A stretch of 64,000 bases of DNA from Sipunculus nudus (taxonomy: Eukaryota; Annelida; Sipuncula; Golfingiida; Sipunculidae), in NCBI GenBank assembly GCA_026874595.1, contig CM049315.1, forward strand, positions 7,624,664 through 7,688,663, read 5' to 3'. The notes beneath the pieces are model-generated. The model was not told the origin of the DNA. It made no database searches and was given only the letters and a program-made list of their open reading frames with translations. Position 1 is the stretch's first letter; every line of letters begins with the position of its first letter. Positions 23,592-37,698 of the stretch are shown here, in pieces. The translations under genes were made by a program, and so were the position numbers.

Positions 23592-24498
23592 AAGGACGCG
23601 TTGACCATGTGGCCAAGACAAACACGACAAATAAATGGAGCTCTATCATTTGCTCTTAATGTGTCATAAAATGCTGTTAGTCCTGGTACAAGAGACATGC
23701 TAAGAGTCTAGATTTTATTTACTTGCCTGATCATCAGATGTTCAGCCATCTAAGGAATATTTCTTTGATCTTAAATGGTAAAGCAAATTAAGAATCTACA
23801 CGGGAGTTTCCAGCATCTCAGGGAACTGTTTTAACACTAGGTATTTTTATCCTAATACTACACTTTAAAGCAGAAAGCGAAGCATTTTAAATATATAAGA
23901 ATATATAAATATAAAAATCATAAATTAATAAAGGATTTTTACTCAGCCATTTTGAAGCCTTTAAACACATATAATATATACAGTGGAAGTTTCCCTGGCT
24001 GAAATGACCTAATTATGTAGTCAAATCATAACATCCTTTGTGGAGAAAAGACAATAGTTTCATCTTTTCTAAAGAGACATTGCTTGTTTCAGTTGGAAGT
24101 TGTACAAGTCTTTGTCTCATTAACATGAGATCAAATTAAGCCAATAAATGCTCTCTAGTTATTACTAAACCCTAAACGGGAATTCGAATTTAACAGGAGG
24201 AATCCACATGTTTAGCGGTTCGATTATGAACTTAATTATAAGAGGCCTTTTCTAACATTTTCTTATATATATGACCTAACCGTAGGGCTCTTGAAACTAA
24301 GAAAAACCTTGATAACAGATTCCTCTAGGTCTCTTCAGATCGACCTCTATAATAATGTGTTTCTCTGTGGAAAGATAATCATAATACTTGTACGCATATA
24401 AAATGTGACTGTATTCCTACCCATGCTAAGAATCTAAACCTGAAAAGGCGTGTAATTATATTTGTAATACTGATATTGTAATTTTGTTTTTTTTTTAG
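23592..24498. other. Intergenic or intronic sequence ending in a splice acceptor
   Basis: No gene recognised. It ends with a long T-run and TTTTTTAG at 24491-24498, a strong acceptor for the exon at 24499. Confidence 0.4.
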
Positions 24499-24582
24499 GA
24501 TGTGCACCTGGTTATTGTTGGTGGTACTTTTCCTAGGACTGTCGCAAGTGGATTGTATACCATCGCCATTTTCGGAAGACAG
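24499..24582 (+). CDS. Signal-peptide exon of a putative secreted protein
   Basis: The exon is bounded by a strong acceptor (TTTTTTAG|G) and a strong donor (CAG|GTAAGA at 24583). From ATG at 24500 it encodes MCTWLLLVVLFLGLSQVDC and then IPSPFSED, leaving two bases (phase 2). The first 19 residues form a standard signal peptide: a short n-region, a leucine/valine core, and a small-residue region near the expected cleavage site. Exon-level support is good: two consensus splice sites plus a signal peptide in one of three frames. The mature protein is unknown because no following exon is certain. The best short candidate is at 25166. It could be a secreted peptide or shell/mucus protein. Confidence 0.5.
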
Positions 24583-25165
24583 GTAAGAACCGAATCATCT
24601 GGCTTATTCGTGATACATCTTATTGTTGGAGAATACAGAGCACGTTCCCTCCTGTGTAGCATACAGCTGGTATATAAGTCGACGCTTATAAGGCGTCTTT
24701 CAGATAATGTTTTCTTTTCCATGTCCTCACTACCTCAGTTACAAAATATTTAAAATTTAAATTTTCCATTAATCAATGCAGTCACGTGACAATTTGGGGA
24801 AAGTTTGTATCACTGATGAGTAATGATTCAAAGGTGTCAAATATCGCTGTGAAAGGTGAATGAAATTCTATGATAAAATAATATGCAGTGCCACCGACGA
24901 CCCAACAGTCGATGAATCAGGTGTGATATCCATAAAATGATTAAAACCACCAATACATAAGAGACTAAATGCTCCAACAGAGCCGCGCAATCTTTTTTTT
25001 TTTGTAACGAAGTTCACTGAAAATAAAAATTAAGCTAAGTTTTTAGTCTGCTAGGGACAGCCTTACAGTTACGTTGGTAAAACAGGAATCATTATTCAAA
25101 ATAACCCCTGCTTGACTTTATCTGCTATTTTGCTCACCTATTTCGTTCCTTTAAGCTATTAACAG

Positions 25166-25244
25166 GTATTACCTTCTGCCTTGTAATTGGAAGTATCCAG
25201 AAAAGCTTGGTGAAAAAAGTGTGGTAAAAGTGATTCACACTTGA
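25166..25244 (+). CDS. Possible second coding exon, low support
   Basis: Following TTCCTTTAAGCTATTAACAG, the frame completes the split codon from the exon at 24499 as Arg. It then gives YYLLPCNWKYPEKLGEKSVV and a few more residues before TGA at 25242-25244. The predicted protein would be about 53 residues, with DRYY at the joint, the same four residues as in the exon at 23449. The open length is short enough to arise by chance, and GTAAAA at 25224 could be an alternative donor. Confidence 0.22.
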
Positions 25245-25995
25245 ATATGTGGGCTGGTGCGTAAGGACTATACCATAAATGGAATAATGCTCTCTGTTCT
25301 ATCTTTTTTAACTAGAACATGTCCTGAGGACCTGATCCCAGCCCGTATTGAATATTAAAAATGTGTATTAGATTTTGTTATTAATCCTGAAAATTGACTA
25401 GAGTACCTAATTTAGAATGAGAAAACAATCATTCATAAATCAAGCATGCATCTAAACCTTATCACCATGGGGGCTGTAAGATAAACTCGTCCTGTTGATT
25501 AGATAAAGCTAGAAATAACACTTTTTGAAATATTGCATCGCATATTAGATGTTTAACATTTTAAATTTGTAATAAAAGCTAATACAAAAGCACAAGCGTG
25601 ACCATAACCTAATCAGGTGAGAACACTCATCAGATACACTAGCCATCTAAGTTGACTTGGATATGCGTTTCAAAAATGTTGCATCGCATATGAAATCCTT
25701 ACGATTTAAGAGAAAAAAAAAAGAGTTTTGCTATCAGCCAGAAAACCGTTACAGTATTAATCTATATTTCTGTTTACCAATCACTATTGTTCGAAAACAC
25801 AACAATGGTCATGTGCAGTTATTCTAATTCGTTTCTTGTCAGTATATTAGCAATTTGTCCAATTCAGCGATGAATGAAGAGTCATGAAGTCATTAGTCCA
25901 AATACTAATTAAATTACTGCTTTATAATGATCCACATAGGAATAAAGGATACGTCTCTTCCGATACCTTGTTATTCCAGCAGAATCTGGCAGGGT
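25245..25995. other. Intergenic or intronic sequence
   Basis: No exon or element recognised. TTGCATCGCATAT occurs near 25533 and again near 25679, perhaps part of a small duplicated segment. Confidence 0.35.
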
Positions 25996-26346
25996 TAACC
26001 CTGGCTTATTTATAAACACCTTCAGTCACACCCCAGTCGGACTACTAACCCTGGCTTATATATAAACACTCTCAGTCACACCCCAGTCGGACTACTAACC
26101 ATGGTTATTTATTAACTCCTCAGTCACACCCAAGTCGGACTACTAACCCTGGCTTATTTATAAACACTCTCTGTCACACAATAGTAGGACCACAAACCCT
26201 GGTTTTTTATTAACTCCTCAGTCACACCCCAGTCGGACTACTAACCCAGGCTTATTTATAAACACCCTCTGTCACACCCCAGTCGGACTACTAACCCTGG
26301 CTTATTTATAAACATCCTCTGTCACACCCCAGTCGGACTACTAACC
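25996..26346. repeat. 50-bp minisatellite, seven units
   Basis: Tandem units of TAACCCTGGCTTATTTATAA plus CACACCCCAGTCGGACTAC with small indels (the third and fifth units lack part of the centre). Confidence 0.93.
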
Positions 26347-29300
26347 CGGAGGAAAGTAGTCTGGATGCTGCTCACTGATAACTTCATTTCTTCCGTGTTG
26401 TGTCCATTAAGATACTTAAGGTATACATGTTGACAGCGACTTTTTCCCCAGATTATCTCGATAGTTTCTTACAGAAAAAAAAACAGTCTCGCCGGCACTC
26501 CCCGAGCATTTCACTTAGGATTGGTCTTAATGTGAAGGTAGACATCCGTTTAAGTCTACAGTTGTTCATTTATTGCAGCTCTCAGTTCTCCTTTATCCAT
26601 TTCTGACGGCAGTATCTATTTCAGCTATCACGTTTGTCACATTGTCGGCTGCCTAAATGTTTATACCACGGTCTTGCAGCTTCCGAATATTTTTTGTCAT
26701 TCGATATTATAACTATATGCAGAAAGTGCTGTTGGAGGTACATGTAGTACTATTTTGTGATCTTTCTTATTTAAGGTCAACGTCCATGACTGGTTGTTTC
26801 ACTAATACCCATGTTGTCATAACATTAAGGAAAAAAAGACGTGGCTTTAAAAAGTTATCATCTGTAAGGTATAATCAGTACATCTGATCTTTGATCGACG
26901 TTACACAGCTAAAACAACCTTTGTGGCAGTTCCAGGTCGTAAACATTACTTAACGACACCTCTCGGCTTTAATGCAAGTTTTAAAAAGCCGCTAAATGAT
27001 TATCCCTTGATGGTTATATCTCATTTATTTGTGTTATCTTCCCGGCTATACTTATAAGCTTGTACGTTGGCTCATTGATATATGAATGAGGAGATATGAT
27101 TTATGAAGCCAAGGTGTCCTGTGGTTAAAAAAGTCATACTGCTTAACCTCTCCGAGAGCACAAAAGAGCACAGGTACATTTTACACCCTTACAATAAATC
27201 ACTTATCGCAATGTGGTCTTGAACCTAGTACATCTCTGATTATACATAAATGTATGTTTCAATCGCATCAAGTCCTTTTTATTCCTATTAGCATGATATC
27301 ATTAAACCCTGGATCCATATGGGCTACCAAAGGGAGCCATTACATCTGTATACGTTTTATATCCGAGTTTCAATTAATCGCATACTTGTACGTATAATTA
27401 CCCAGCAGTGCTCAAGATTTTGTCAAACATGTTTTTAATCCCTCGAATTCTACGATGTTTTTTCTAGTTATTCAATAAACTGCATTATTTTATTTATTAT
27501 AATTTTACAATTTAACATAGTTATAACAATAAAGGTTTCAATAATTCTACGTTATCGCAACTGTCAGATTAATGAGCTAAAGTTGGGCTGCTACAGGTAC
27601 ATTGGACATTTTACATTACATGTATATACATCAGTTTTCATAATCTTCCTGTATAAAATGAAGAAAATTACACTCAAACAGGCTCGTCGTACAAAAAATC
27701 ACCGTCAGTTTTTTTTTATAATAAATCTGCTTATATATACTGGATTGCTTTCTCGACAGCAGATTACACCACGGCAAAACTAGGGAAGTAATGTCTATTT
27801 TATGTTGCGGTCTTTTTCAGACACTAAAACAGAAATAAGTTGGGTACATTGAGAGCTATAAAATATGAATTTCTATTAGCATCATGTGTGCATAAAGGTA
27901 CCCAGTCGGTCGATTGTGGCAACGACCAAGGAACTTCTGTCAGGCCCGAGGCCATTGAGGCCCCTGGGAGAAAAAATAAATCAGATAATTACAAGTCTAT
28001 TGGGTCCATTTGTAATAATATCATGCCGCCACAATGTAGACTTCCTGTTCCCCCAAATGAGGTCTCTATATACGGTGTCGTTAAAGGGGGGTTAGAGCGG
28101 TAATAATGAACAATGGCCGGTTTGTAACTGAATTTAAATCTGTATTGGCTTATGGAAATTCGTTTAATTAGTTCTGTTTATGTATGTAACGACCTCTCTT
28201 CCTTCTCAGGTAGGATTTATTCGTGGGGTTTTAATTAAAATATCACTTCTGGTAATACGGTTTTAGCTGGTATGGTTTAATGAAAACTCCAAGAAAGTGC
28301 ATGGAATAGGATGAGCAGAAACTGCTGAGGCCCAGAAAACTGTTCTTTTATTGATCGTTATATTTGTTATAGATATAATTGTCTGGGTACAACCTGGATC
28401 AGTGGAGTAAAGCTGGTCATGCAGCAGTAATATAGCTTTGCTTAGGGGTCTACTCTATGGAGGCTATATAATAAATACATCAGGACTACCAAATCATACA
28501 AATATGTAACACGAAGTAGTAAGGAACAGTTAACTAACACAAGAGTCGAATTAACCACTTAAAATTAAATACCACAACTGGTTATGACACGCCATGTTAA
28601 GAAACTATCATTTACCAGCTGATTCTCCAAATATAATGTTTAGATAAAATGAGTATTCATCTTCAAAAATATCTATCGAAAATCCGTGTGTTCATTTCTA
28701 ATAAAAACTCATAATAACTAATAGTGCAACGATTAATAAAATAAAGTTCATATGATATTAACATTATTAAACCGAGTCACATATATTGCTTTGAAGAGGG
28801 ACCCTGTTCCTTCCCATCCAGTCTTTGTATATTCTAAAATATTCTGTTCGAGTTCATGCCATTTTTTTAATTACAAATAAATAGGATTAGTCCAAAGGAT
28901 TATTATCTTTCCGCTGGGAGTCGTTTCCCGTTACACACACATGGTTTGTGACTCCCCACCTTTTCTGAGTGTGTTGAATCGGGAGGCCCGTGGTATGATA
29001 AAGTTTCAGTAGATTACCGAAATAACCTATTTACACTCTAAGTAAACAAGTACTCGTGATGAATTGTTATCCATAGCTCTCTCTAAAACAGAGGGTCCTG
29101 CCTCCATGTCACCTCAATACATCCGTTATCAAGTTAACCTATATCCGTTTTCATGTCAACATTTTACAATTACTTTATAGCAAGGGGAGGGTAGGGGCCC
29201 TCGGACAAGGGAACGGGAGTTCATATATCAAAACAATATCTCTGATGAATAATAAATAGATCCCGGAGGAAAGTGTGTGTTTGGTGGGGGGGGGGGGGGG

Positions 29301-30295
29301 TGGTATGGAGGAGGGATATGTGGAGATTACTGAATGTTTTATAAGGACGCATTTACAATTTTATAAAATTGGAATTTTATGTTTGAACCTTGTTGTTTTA
29401 GACGACCAATTCTGCATTCACCAAATTAAGATGTGCTGTTAAAATATTCTCCTTTCTGAAATTCTAAAAAAAATGCAGTCAATACTTAGCTTCCGGTAAG
29501 CATGACACCCACGCCTAGAGACCTATTAATCTAATCCTTTGTCTGAGCGCATTACAATCAATCATAACTTGTTATGGCAAAACGTAACGGGGCATTATCT
29601 TTCTCAACCATCATGCCAAAGCTTTCTCATATTTGGCCTATGAATTTCAAAAATATCCTACGTTTACCCTAAAGAAAGAAATGCGTAACCATCATGTGTG
29701 ATGACGTGCGCTTGACTGTTTCTACGTGTACAGAATGACAAACTAGACCACATAAAGGCAGTTACTGACAATAAATCTTTGCATATTATTACAAACTTGG
29801 ACAAAATATGGACAAAAACACCACTAGTCACGCTTTGACTATATAGGTCTGGCATATGACATGGGCTGTCATGTAAAACTGGCAGTTAAGAATCCGGATA
29901 TAATATTTCCAGATTACACGTAACTGTGTTAGCCTGGTTGAGCTTGAGGTCGGCTCCATATATTACTATGTATCACGGACCGAAGATCATGTGGTAATAA
30001 AACTTGATATTACAAAACAAATAGAGAAAGTAAGGTAACATGAAGGCTTTATTGATTCTCGTTTGTTTGTTAGACACGAGGTGGTCCTGGCTTATAAACG
30101 AACCTTTAACTGCTGTTTGTGATCTGAGGTTGAGCTGTCCATAGGTTAACAGGATGAATCTGTTGTTCGGTAGGTTTGCATTGCAACTATCTAGTTCGTT
30201 CATCATCTTATGTCTTAATAGTATCACATAAAGCCCGTACTTTGGCTCCTCTCTCTTTTCTCTTTTTGTCTTTTTTCTCCGTCTGTCCCTCTGCA
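26347..30295. other. Intergenic sequence with weak exon-like pieces
   Basis: Nothing firm. TTTTTCCCCAG at 26441-26451 followed by an open frame to 26604 is the best acceptor-plus-frame. A GC-richer patch at 27886-28100 is open in two frames on the plus strand but is not recognised. A run of 15 G is at 29286-29300. Confidence 0.3.
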
Positions 30296-30433
30296 TATGT
30301 TACAACTGGACAGTTCTGTCAGTGTCCATCTGGTACGCCATTGGGCTATTGTCTTCAATGCCTCCCAGCCGGCCATAGGAATAACACAAACGTACTTGAT
30401 CTTCACGTTCTTGTGTATACAAAGTCTCAGTAA
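30296..30433 (+). other. Short Cys-rich open frame after a pyrimidine tract, unproven
   Basis: A long pyrimidine-rich stretch (30245-30295) precedes a frame reading GQFCQCPSGTPLGYCLQCLP and then about 24 more residues to TAA. Four cysteines in a C-X-C, C-X2-C pattern look non-random, but no family was recognised and another frame is open over the same bases. Confidence 0.2.
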
Positions 30434-30582
30434 CTCCGTTTTCATGAAAAATTCTTACGTCTTACCTCTTCGGTGTTCGTATAAATGTAGCATCCACTTC
30501 ATTACAGTAAGATCGCTCAATGGGTGTCTCGCCATCGTCCAGAACTCTCTATCTTTCCTTAGCTATCTGCTTTCTGCCTGGC

Positions 30583-30586
<4 letters not shown>

Positions 30587-30663
<77 letters not shown>
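30587..30663. repeat. Compound (TC)n-(TA)n microsatellite
   Basis: TC repeats to about 30633 and then TA repeats, which keep several frames open artificially. Confidence 0.95.
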
Positions 30664-30666
<3 letters not shown>

Positions 30667-31550
30667 TATATATATATTTATATATAATATTGATCAAAGA
30701 AATAACCATCGATTTAGCCGCGCAGTTTAATTATCTCTGGTCGTTAAGAATAAGCAAGATGATCCGATAGGCTGGGATGACCTGCACCCGACTCTAATCG
30801 TGAATTTTAGAACTGTAGTGTGGATTGTTTGGAATACTTTTCCGTATTGAGATTAATAAACATTTATATGCCAAAATAAGGATCGTGGGTTCCACAGACC
30901 CCTAATGCATCTCCGGGTTCATTGAAGCTAAGTGCAACGATTGCTACTGCGCATCGCGGACGCGCCGGTACTGGTGCACTTGCTATTGGGACACACTGAA
31001 ACCCGGGCCTAATTAAACACATGAAAAAAGACCCCTACGTAATAGAAACGATCTTGAAACTGAGCTAATCATGAAGATTGGGCCCATCTCTTCCCTATGA
31101 AATAAAAATTTAGCTGATAATTCGTTTTTTAGTGGTATTTTATTACCCTTAATAAGGGGAAAATGCCTTTTATTTAGGGCCGTCAGAAAACCCGGGCTCA
31201 CACAAAACGGCCCTATCATACTTATATATGCATATTTTACACTTTCTCCAGTTGAATATAATTGATTGGACAGTAGTCTAACCATAGACATCAGAAAGGT
31301 AACTAAAATACGGAAAATCAAGCCGATTCCTAACTTAAACATATGGTCGGACAGACGGTCAATTTTATGTTTTTAGGTATTAGATAGGACCACAAATTAA
31401 TGTACTGTATCATAGAATTGCTACTTTATTTAGTGAAAAAAACTAGGAAATAATATGAGGTGGCAGATCGATAGTTAATTGCCAACTGCTGCTTAATAAA
31501 TTGCCGTCCACACAACCTTGTATACGATACCACTCCTGTAAGCTCAATAC
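30664..31550. other. Intergenic sequence
   Basis: No gene recognised. AACCCGGGCC/T occurs near 31001 and 31191, and the arms AGGGCCGT/ACGGCCCT flank the second, suggesting a small inverted-repeat element. The 109-codon minus-strand frame at 31013-31342 starts with ATG but has no recognisable features. Confidence 0.3.
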
Positions 31551-31595
31551 ACAGCGCTTTAACTATAGGCCTACTGCCTATATGGTAAGCGCTGT
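31551..31595. repeat. Short two-step hairpin
   Basis: Outer arms ACAGCGCTT (31551-31559) and AAGCGCTGT (31587-31595) enclose inner arms TATAGGC (31564-31570) and GCCTATA (31576-31582) around the loop CTACT. Too short for a typical microRNA precursor. Confidence 0.7.
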
Positions 31596-34500
31596 TTGTT
31601 ATGACCTCGTATCCTGAATTGCAACACCAGAGGGGAGCACTGTATTTTTGTCCAATCAGATGAGACCTTGTGCTGGAAGACACGGCCATGCGGGGAATAA
31701 ACGGAGCCAATCATGTTCATTTCGTTTTGAGTGACAGCTCATCGTCTCGGTAATTGTCTGGACAGGCCATAGGCTCAGAGAGAATTGCCGCAGACGTGGT
31801 TTGCTTAGGGCCTTGGGCACATAGGATGCTCGGCCGGCGAGCTGTAATTCAAATGAAACGTAACAACAAAGGCTGCGTGCACACCTCGCTGGCTAGTTTC
31901 AGTTCTGCAGACAACAGATACATGGCTACGCTAACACAGTCATACTGTCAGAATCGAATCGGTCGATGATTTTAAGAATGCAGAGGGAGCAATTAAAGTC
32001 CGACCGTTAACTGTCTTTAAACGCAGCTATGGGCGGAGCCAGGATGCCTGTCGAATGTTTGTTTATTGGCACATGGTTGGCTTCTTGTCACATCATGCGC
32101 ACGTGTTATTCAACGGACAACGAACCGCCATCTGGTGTCTAAATATATCATAAACGGTCAAAGCTGGCAGCGTGAAAATCAGTTGCTTCTTTAGAAGCGT
32201 AAGATTTCCGCTGCCTCGGGAGCGTACCACTCCTGCTAAATTATTTATCTCAAGATTTCATGTCATTATGCTAAGGGTAGCTACTTAACATGATGATAAC
32301 TACTAAAGATATATGCATCATTTTTATGCATTTTTTTATATTTTCGAAATACAGGAACTAGTGTTTGACTGCTAAGATCTGTGGTGACCCCACATTTTTT
32401 GTGGGCGATAATTTATCATATAGTATACGTGATTCATAGGCCAAACTAAAATAAGAAATCATTTCTAGTTTTTGTAAATTTTATTTATTCCTGCAGAGGA
32501 GTGCTGTATTATTTTATATATGAATTTTTACAATATATTTTTCTGTTTTTATAATGCAATTTCTTTATTTCATCAAAAAATGATGTTGCTGGCTTCCTTT
32601 ATTGATAAAAGTTTTCATATTACACTTTATTGCAATTCTGTTATCATATTCTTTAACTAAGTTTTCTTCAGTCCATCATAAAAGCCAGGTGACCACCGTC
32701 TTGTATACTAGTCACATCTTACCAAAATGCATGATGACCACTCTTGATCAGTTTGATTCCAACATGAATCAACCTTAAGCACATAGTATAAAAGTTGTAA
32801 GTTGATTATCAATTCAAGAAATGATAGTGGCACTTAGCTTTAAGCGGTGCATGGTTGTCAAATAGAGTGAGAGGTATCTGAGGTCTGCTATCCGAGGCAC
32901 AGTAGCTGGTTATATTTCATATTATACGCTCATTTGTACCCGCTTGAATCTTAGTTTCTTGTCTAGTGAAACTCAATGAAAAATACTGACGCTATACCCG
33001 CCATTTTGGTCACCGAATAGTTCGCTCTGACTTCAGAGCGGCACAGGACCCAGGATGGTTTATCTATTGATACTCAAATGTGCGAAAGAACCTGTGCCCA
33101 CGCAGAAGGTGCATTAGTAGATGTTTTAGCTTTCATTGTCTTATGCTGAATCATTCTTCTCTGATAAAGTTAAGCCGTAGGCAAATTCACATTTTATGCA
33201 CTATTTATGTTGGAGCTCAGATCAACTTTCAACTATCTAGTTCTGTTTCCGGTTGCAAAAGTAAGAGTTCAAAGTGGCAGCTATTAATCAGTACTCGGGA
33301 CTCATTAGCCAATACTAATTGTTTTGTAACTTTTGTGACATATAACACCAAAGCTATAAATAAAAACTGCATTTGATCGGTCAAACGCAGATTCTATGAT
33401 GCAAGTGCATATTTTATGGTCCGTCGTATTTACAATAGCGCCTTAGGCAAGCCCCCAGAAATACTTTCAGCTTATTGGTTTCCAAACAGCATTGAACAGA
33501 TTATATTAAGTTCATTTTTACTTTTGTAGAAACAAGAAACTACGTTCAGTTCAACCGAAGACACTCCTTTCGAAATTACTGCCACTGGATGCTTTAATTA
33601 GATCAGTCCTATTAAAGACAAATGTTGAAGGAACTGATAATGAATAATGAAATGTATGATGAAAATTGTATGAAGTAAACTGTGTTGTGAAAATGAAGTG
33701 TAATAAGAAATTCAAAGATAACCTTGATTGATTCCTCTTGCCAAGTACTGTGTGTTTATGGTTTCTTAATTATGACTTGGCTAAACGTTTTATGAAGACA
33801 GAGCAATGACGTTCAGAAAGTCCAGTGGCAGGATAGCATGACCTTGCACTGGAGTCTAACGTTATTTTCATACTTGATATAAGATAAACAGACCAAATGC
33901 TCTCTAAAACAGTTTTGTGACACTTTGTTACCCTTGGATATATTAAACGCAGACTGGGTTCACAGGTACGTCTTATAAAGTTGCAACGCAACAGAAATGA
34001 AAAATCTTAATTTTCAAATGTAATAATTTTTTACCAAGTTTTCCCTTGCAGACATGTAATGCACATACCAGTAGACTTTACCAAAGAAGCTCTCTGTCCC
34101 ATACAGAATGATTCTGTATTATGCAATATTAAGATCGTACATGACACAAATATCACTAAACCTGTAAATAACATTGTACGAAGTAAGAGGTTGGGGGGGG
34201 GGGGGGGGGCTTTAGACTCCTACCAAAGTCTAGGCCAAAGCAGAACATACATATTTAAATATAGGTCAATATCACCCCCAGGTGTAGGGAGTTTTGATGG
34301 GGTGGGGTGGGGGGGGGTTGATTACTATGGTTATTGGTCACTTGGGACGTATGTCCAAACCTATGTTCCCTATCATTATATAAAGCAAGTCTTCCACATT
34401 AGGTATTACGTAATGTTCACAATATCTCACAGCTGCTTTATAGAGTTTTAAATCTATACATTAAGCATACACAATAAAACAGAAAATCGTTAGACTTCAA

Positions 34501-37500
34501 AACGATTTCAGTTGTAAAAGCACATTTGTGGCTATGGACTGCATCTGCTATAAACAATGTTAAATGTAAGATAGGTGAACATATGTATTTTGTAAATGAG
34601 ATTATTAACATATATGGGGCATGTGCAGTTTTAATACTTTTAAAATGTCAATAATTTTGCCATCTGCTGATTACATTTTATGGATATACTTATAGACCCA
34701 ATTTCCTGCCAGGCAAGGTCGACACGATATTTTCGTATGTTTTCTTATGTTTCTAGACACAATCGGTTAATATCAAAAGTTTTGCCAAGAATCACTTTAA
34801 AGAAATCCTAACATCCTCTTGGGAAATATGTTTGACGCATTTGGTTTCCCCCATACTTTAAGAGATCCGTGGATACAACATACGGCGGATGTTTTATAAG
34901 CAGGTCAGGTATAATCTGAAAGAAGCATAGGGGATCCTCATATGGTATTACCGACGAAATGTCTGTCAGAAGAATCCGTCTGAATCCTTGTAGAATTATA
35001 TTCTGTACAGGCGTGATAAGGTTTGAACCGTTGGACGATATCTGACTCTGATTTTTAGAATGAAAAGGAATGACAGGCATGACAGACATGTAAACATTCC
35101 AGTTTGCTGGAATTGTAATCTTAAATCGCCATCACATATACGGTAATTGAAATATAAATGATGCATACTTCTCTAGACTTAATCAGGTCTACAGACGTTT
35201 TGATATTTGATTTCATTGCCTGCAGGAGGTATGTAACATTTATGACAAGGAAACTTCTCAAAGGAAAAGTGGTCGTTCACCTTTCCATGGAGTAATACTA
35301 TCTTTCGTCATACCTGTTTGTTCTATATAGAAACAGTTCATTAAAAATATGAGTTTGTATCAACCAGACCAGACAGAAGAGTAAAATAATGCAAATGTAT
35401 GGAAAAAGGTTTTGAAAAGTAATTTCTTACATCTAAAAAATATCTTTTAAATGTCTTTTAAAACATGTAAATGTCTGTTTGATGTGGGGCGATCAATTAA
35501 AATACTTGTGTTACATTTTTTTATTATTATTGTATTTTCTGCATTATGTATTGCAGTAATTGTCATTGGAGATGAACAGTCACAAGTAATTAAATAATAT
35601 ATAGTACCAACCTACATATTCACGATTTTCATTCATACTTCTTTCACATGGTTTCTTTGGATTATGAATAATAATTTTTGTCAAAATATCCTGACACAGT
35701 TTCTGTCACTTTAAGGTTTTAGCATAAAAGTATATAAAATAAAACTTTATTTTAAAAGAAATTTTAGTAAAAGCTTAACTAAAATACAAGATACTATTCC
35801 CTACACACACATTCTTTACAAATTTTTGAGGAGGATAGTATCAATTTGAAGTTCATCGGATGTCGATTAATGATTTTCTAGGTTTATGGCTTTATATCTC
35901 TTAGTCGCTTCCCACGCACTTTCGCTGAGTGAAAGTTAACTAAAAGAAAAAAAAAAACAAAAAAAAAAAAAACGCCCGTGGCGTCCAGAGAACAACATCG
36001 TCAGTCGATCCCGGAATTCCTCTCGTTAAATTAATTTTTCGGAATAAAAGCATTGTAAACAGCAAAAGGACAACCAAACAATACAAGGTAATGGTTGCTG
36101 CTGGCAAGAATGTCTCGAAGCTGGTTTTTAAACGTCTTATGAATTATTATTATTAATACAATTGGAAAAAAAATGTGTTAATTTGTAAACGTCTCAAACA
36201 CAGTAACACTGCGGAGTTTTAGGTTTAATGGATTACGTGATGACACATTAATTCCAAATATGTTCTAACAGACTTTATTAAAGTTAATATAGTTATAGCA
36301 CTTTCTGAAACTTTAACAATATAATTACTGCGCTAAAACCATGGTTACATAATCAAAAATATTTCAAGACTTACATTTCGATGAATTGACTCGAAGTATC
36401 ATATATCAACTGACTAGAATGATATATCAACTGACTAGAAGGATCATATATCACTTGACCAGAATGATTATATTGTTACAACGCTTGATTAGAATGTATA
36501 CTTTTCAAGCTTCCCTCCCGGGAACGACGCTCGATGAATTCCTTTAGATTTCGTTGCTTGGGTAAACATGTTTTTTTGGGTAGGGGACCTCCTTAGATAA
36601 CTGGAGTTCAAACCCTTTTCTTCCTGTATATTTCTTCTGTCAAATATTACTGGCTTGCCAACACTTAACTTTGGTTGAGGAATATATGGTCACAGGTAAA
36701 CAACATTGCCACTTCATACATGTTTTTAACATTGATCGAACTTTTATGGCAGTGGTCAGGAGAAATCTGTAGTTTAGTGATTCACTTGTAGTATGCTACT
36801 TTAATATCAAACTGTGGACACATTAATATGACCATCTGAATGAAACTGTCGTATCGTCTCCGTATAGACCGTGTTAGGGAAAGTGTAATAAAGAGTTACG
36901 GCACTCCTGGGGAGAACCAGTAATTTTCTCATAAATCATGTACAGAATTACATTTCCCTGTTACAGCTAAGGATTGATACATAAATGGACTGGGCTTGTT
37001 CATAATTACTGCAAGGTCACGTGATGTCTCCATTATGGACACTAATTTGGCGATGGCCACCTTTGGGGTTCATTCATTTTGCGAAAGGAAGTAATAAATT
37101 ATTGACAGTGAATGGACTCCTTTTCCTCTGCCGCTGGTGTCAATTAAGTCGGCATATATAGTCAGCATGTTGTTCTCACTGCACTAAATCACCCTCTAGA
37201 GCGCAGCAAAAGAGCGCATGTATACTGGTATATATCCCCAAGGTCGAGTTGGCTTCTAATTATTTCCGTAAAGTTAATTCCAAATAGTGTTCACACAGGT
37301 TCAAGCAAATTAATAAAACACAATATTCATGTGTCATGATTAACGCTCTGAATTATTCATTCTACATACTTCTCTGCTGAGCCCTAATCAATGTTGTCCC
37401 TTTCCATAGGTGTAGCGACGTGCCACAATTTTGCCAGAATATATGTGTATAGTTATCTGTTTACCTATTTTTTCCCTAGTGTAAGATCGTTTATTATATT

Positions 37501-37666
37501 TCAAGAAAATTAGTCATATGGATGGTCAGTGTAAACGAATGTATGTACCTAAGTAATTACTTACAGATGGCAAATAAATTTTTTAGCCAAACATTTTTTT
37601 CTGCTAATGAGCCAGTGACAGAGGTAACATATTAACTAGCTAAAGTGCCTTACAAGGATTGGAAAT

Positions 37667-37698
<32 letters not shown>

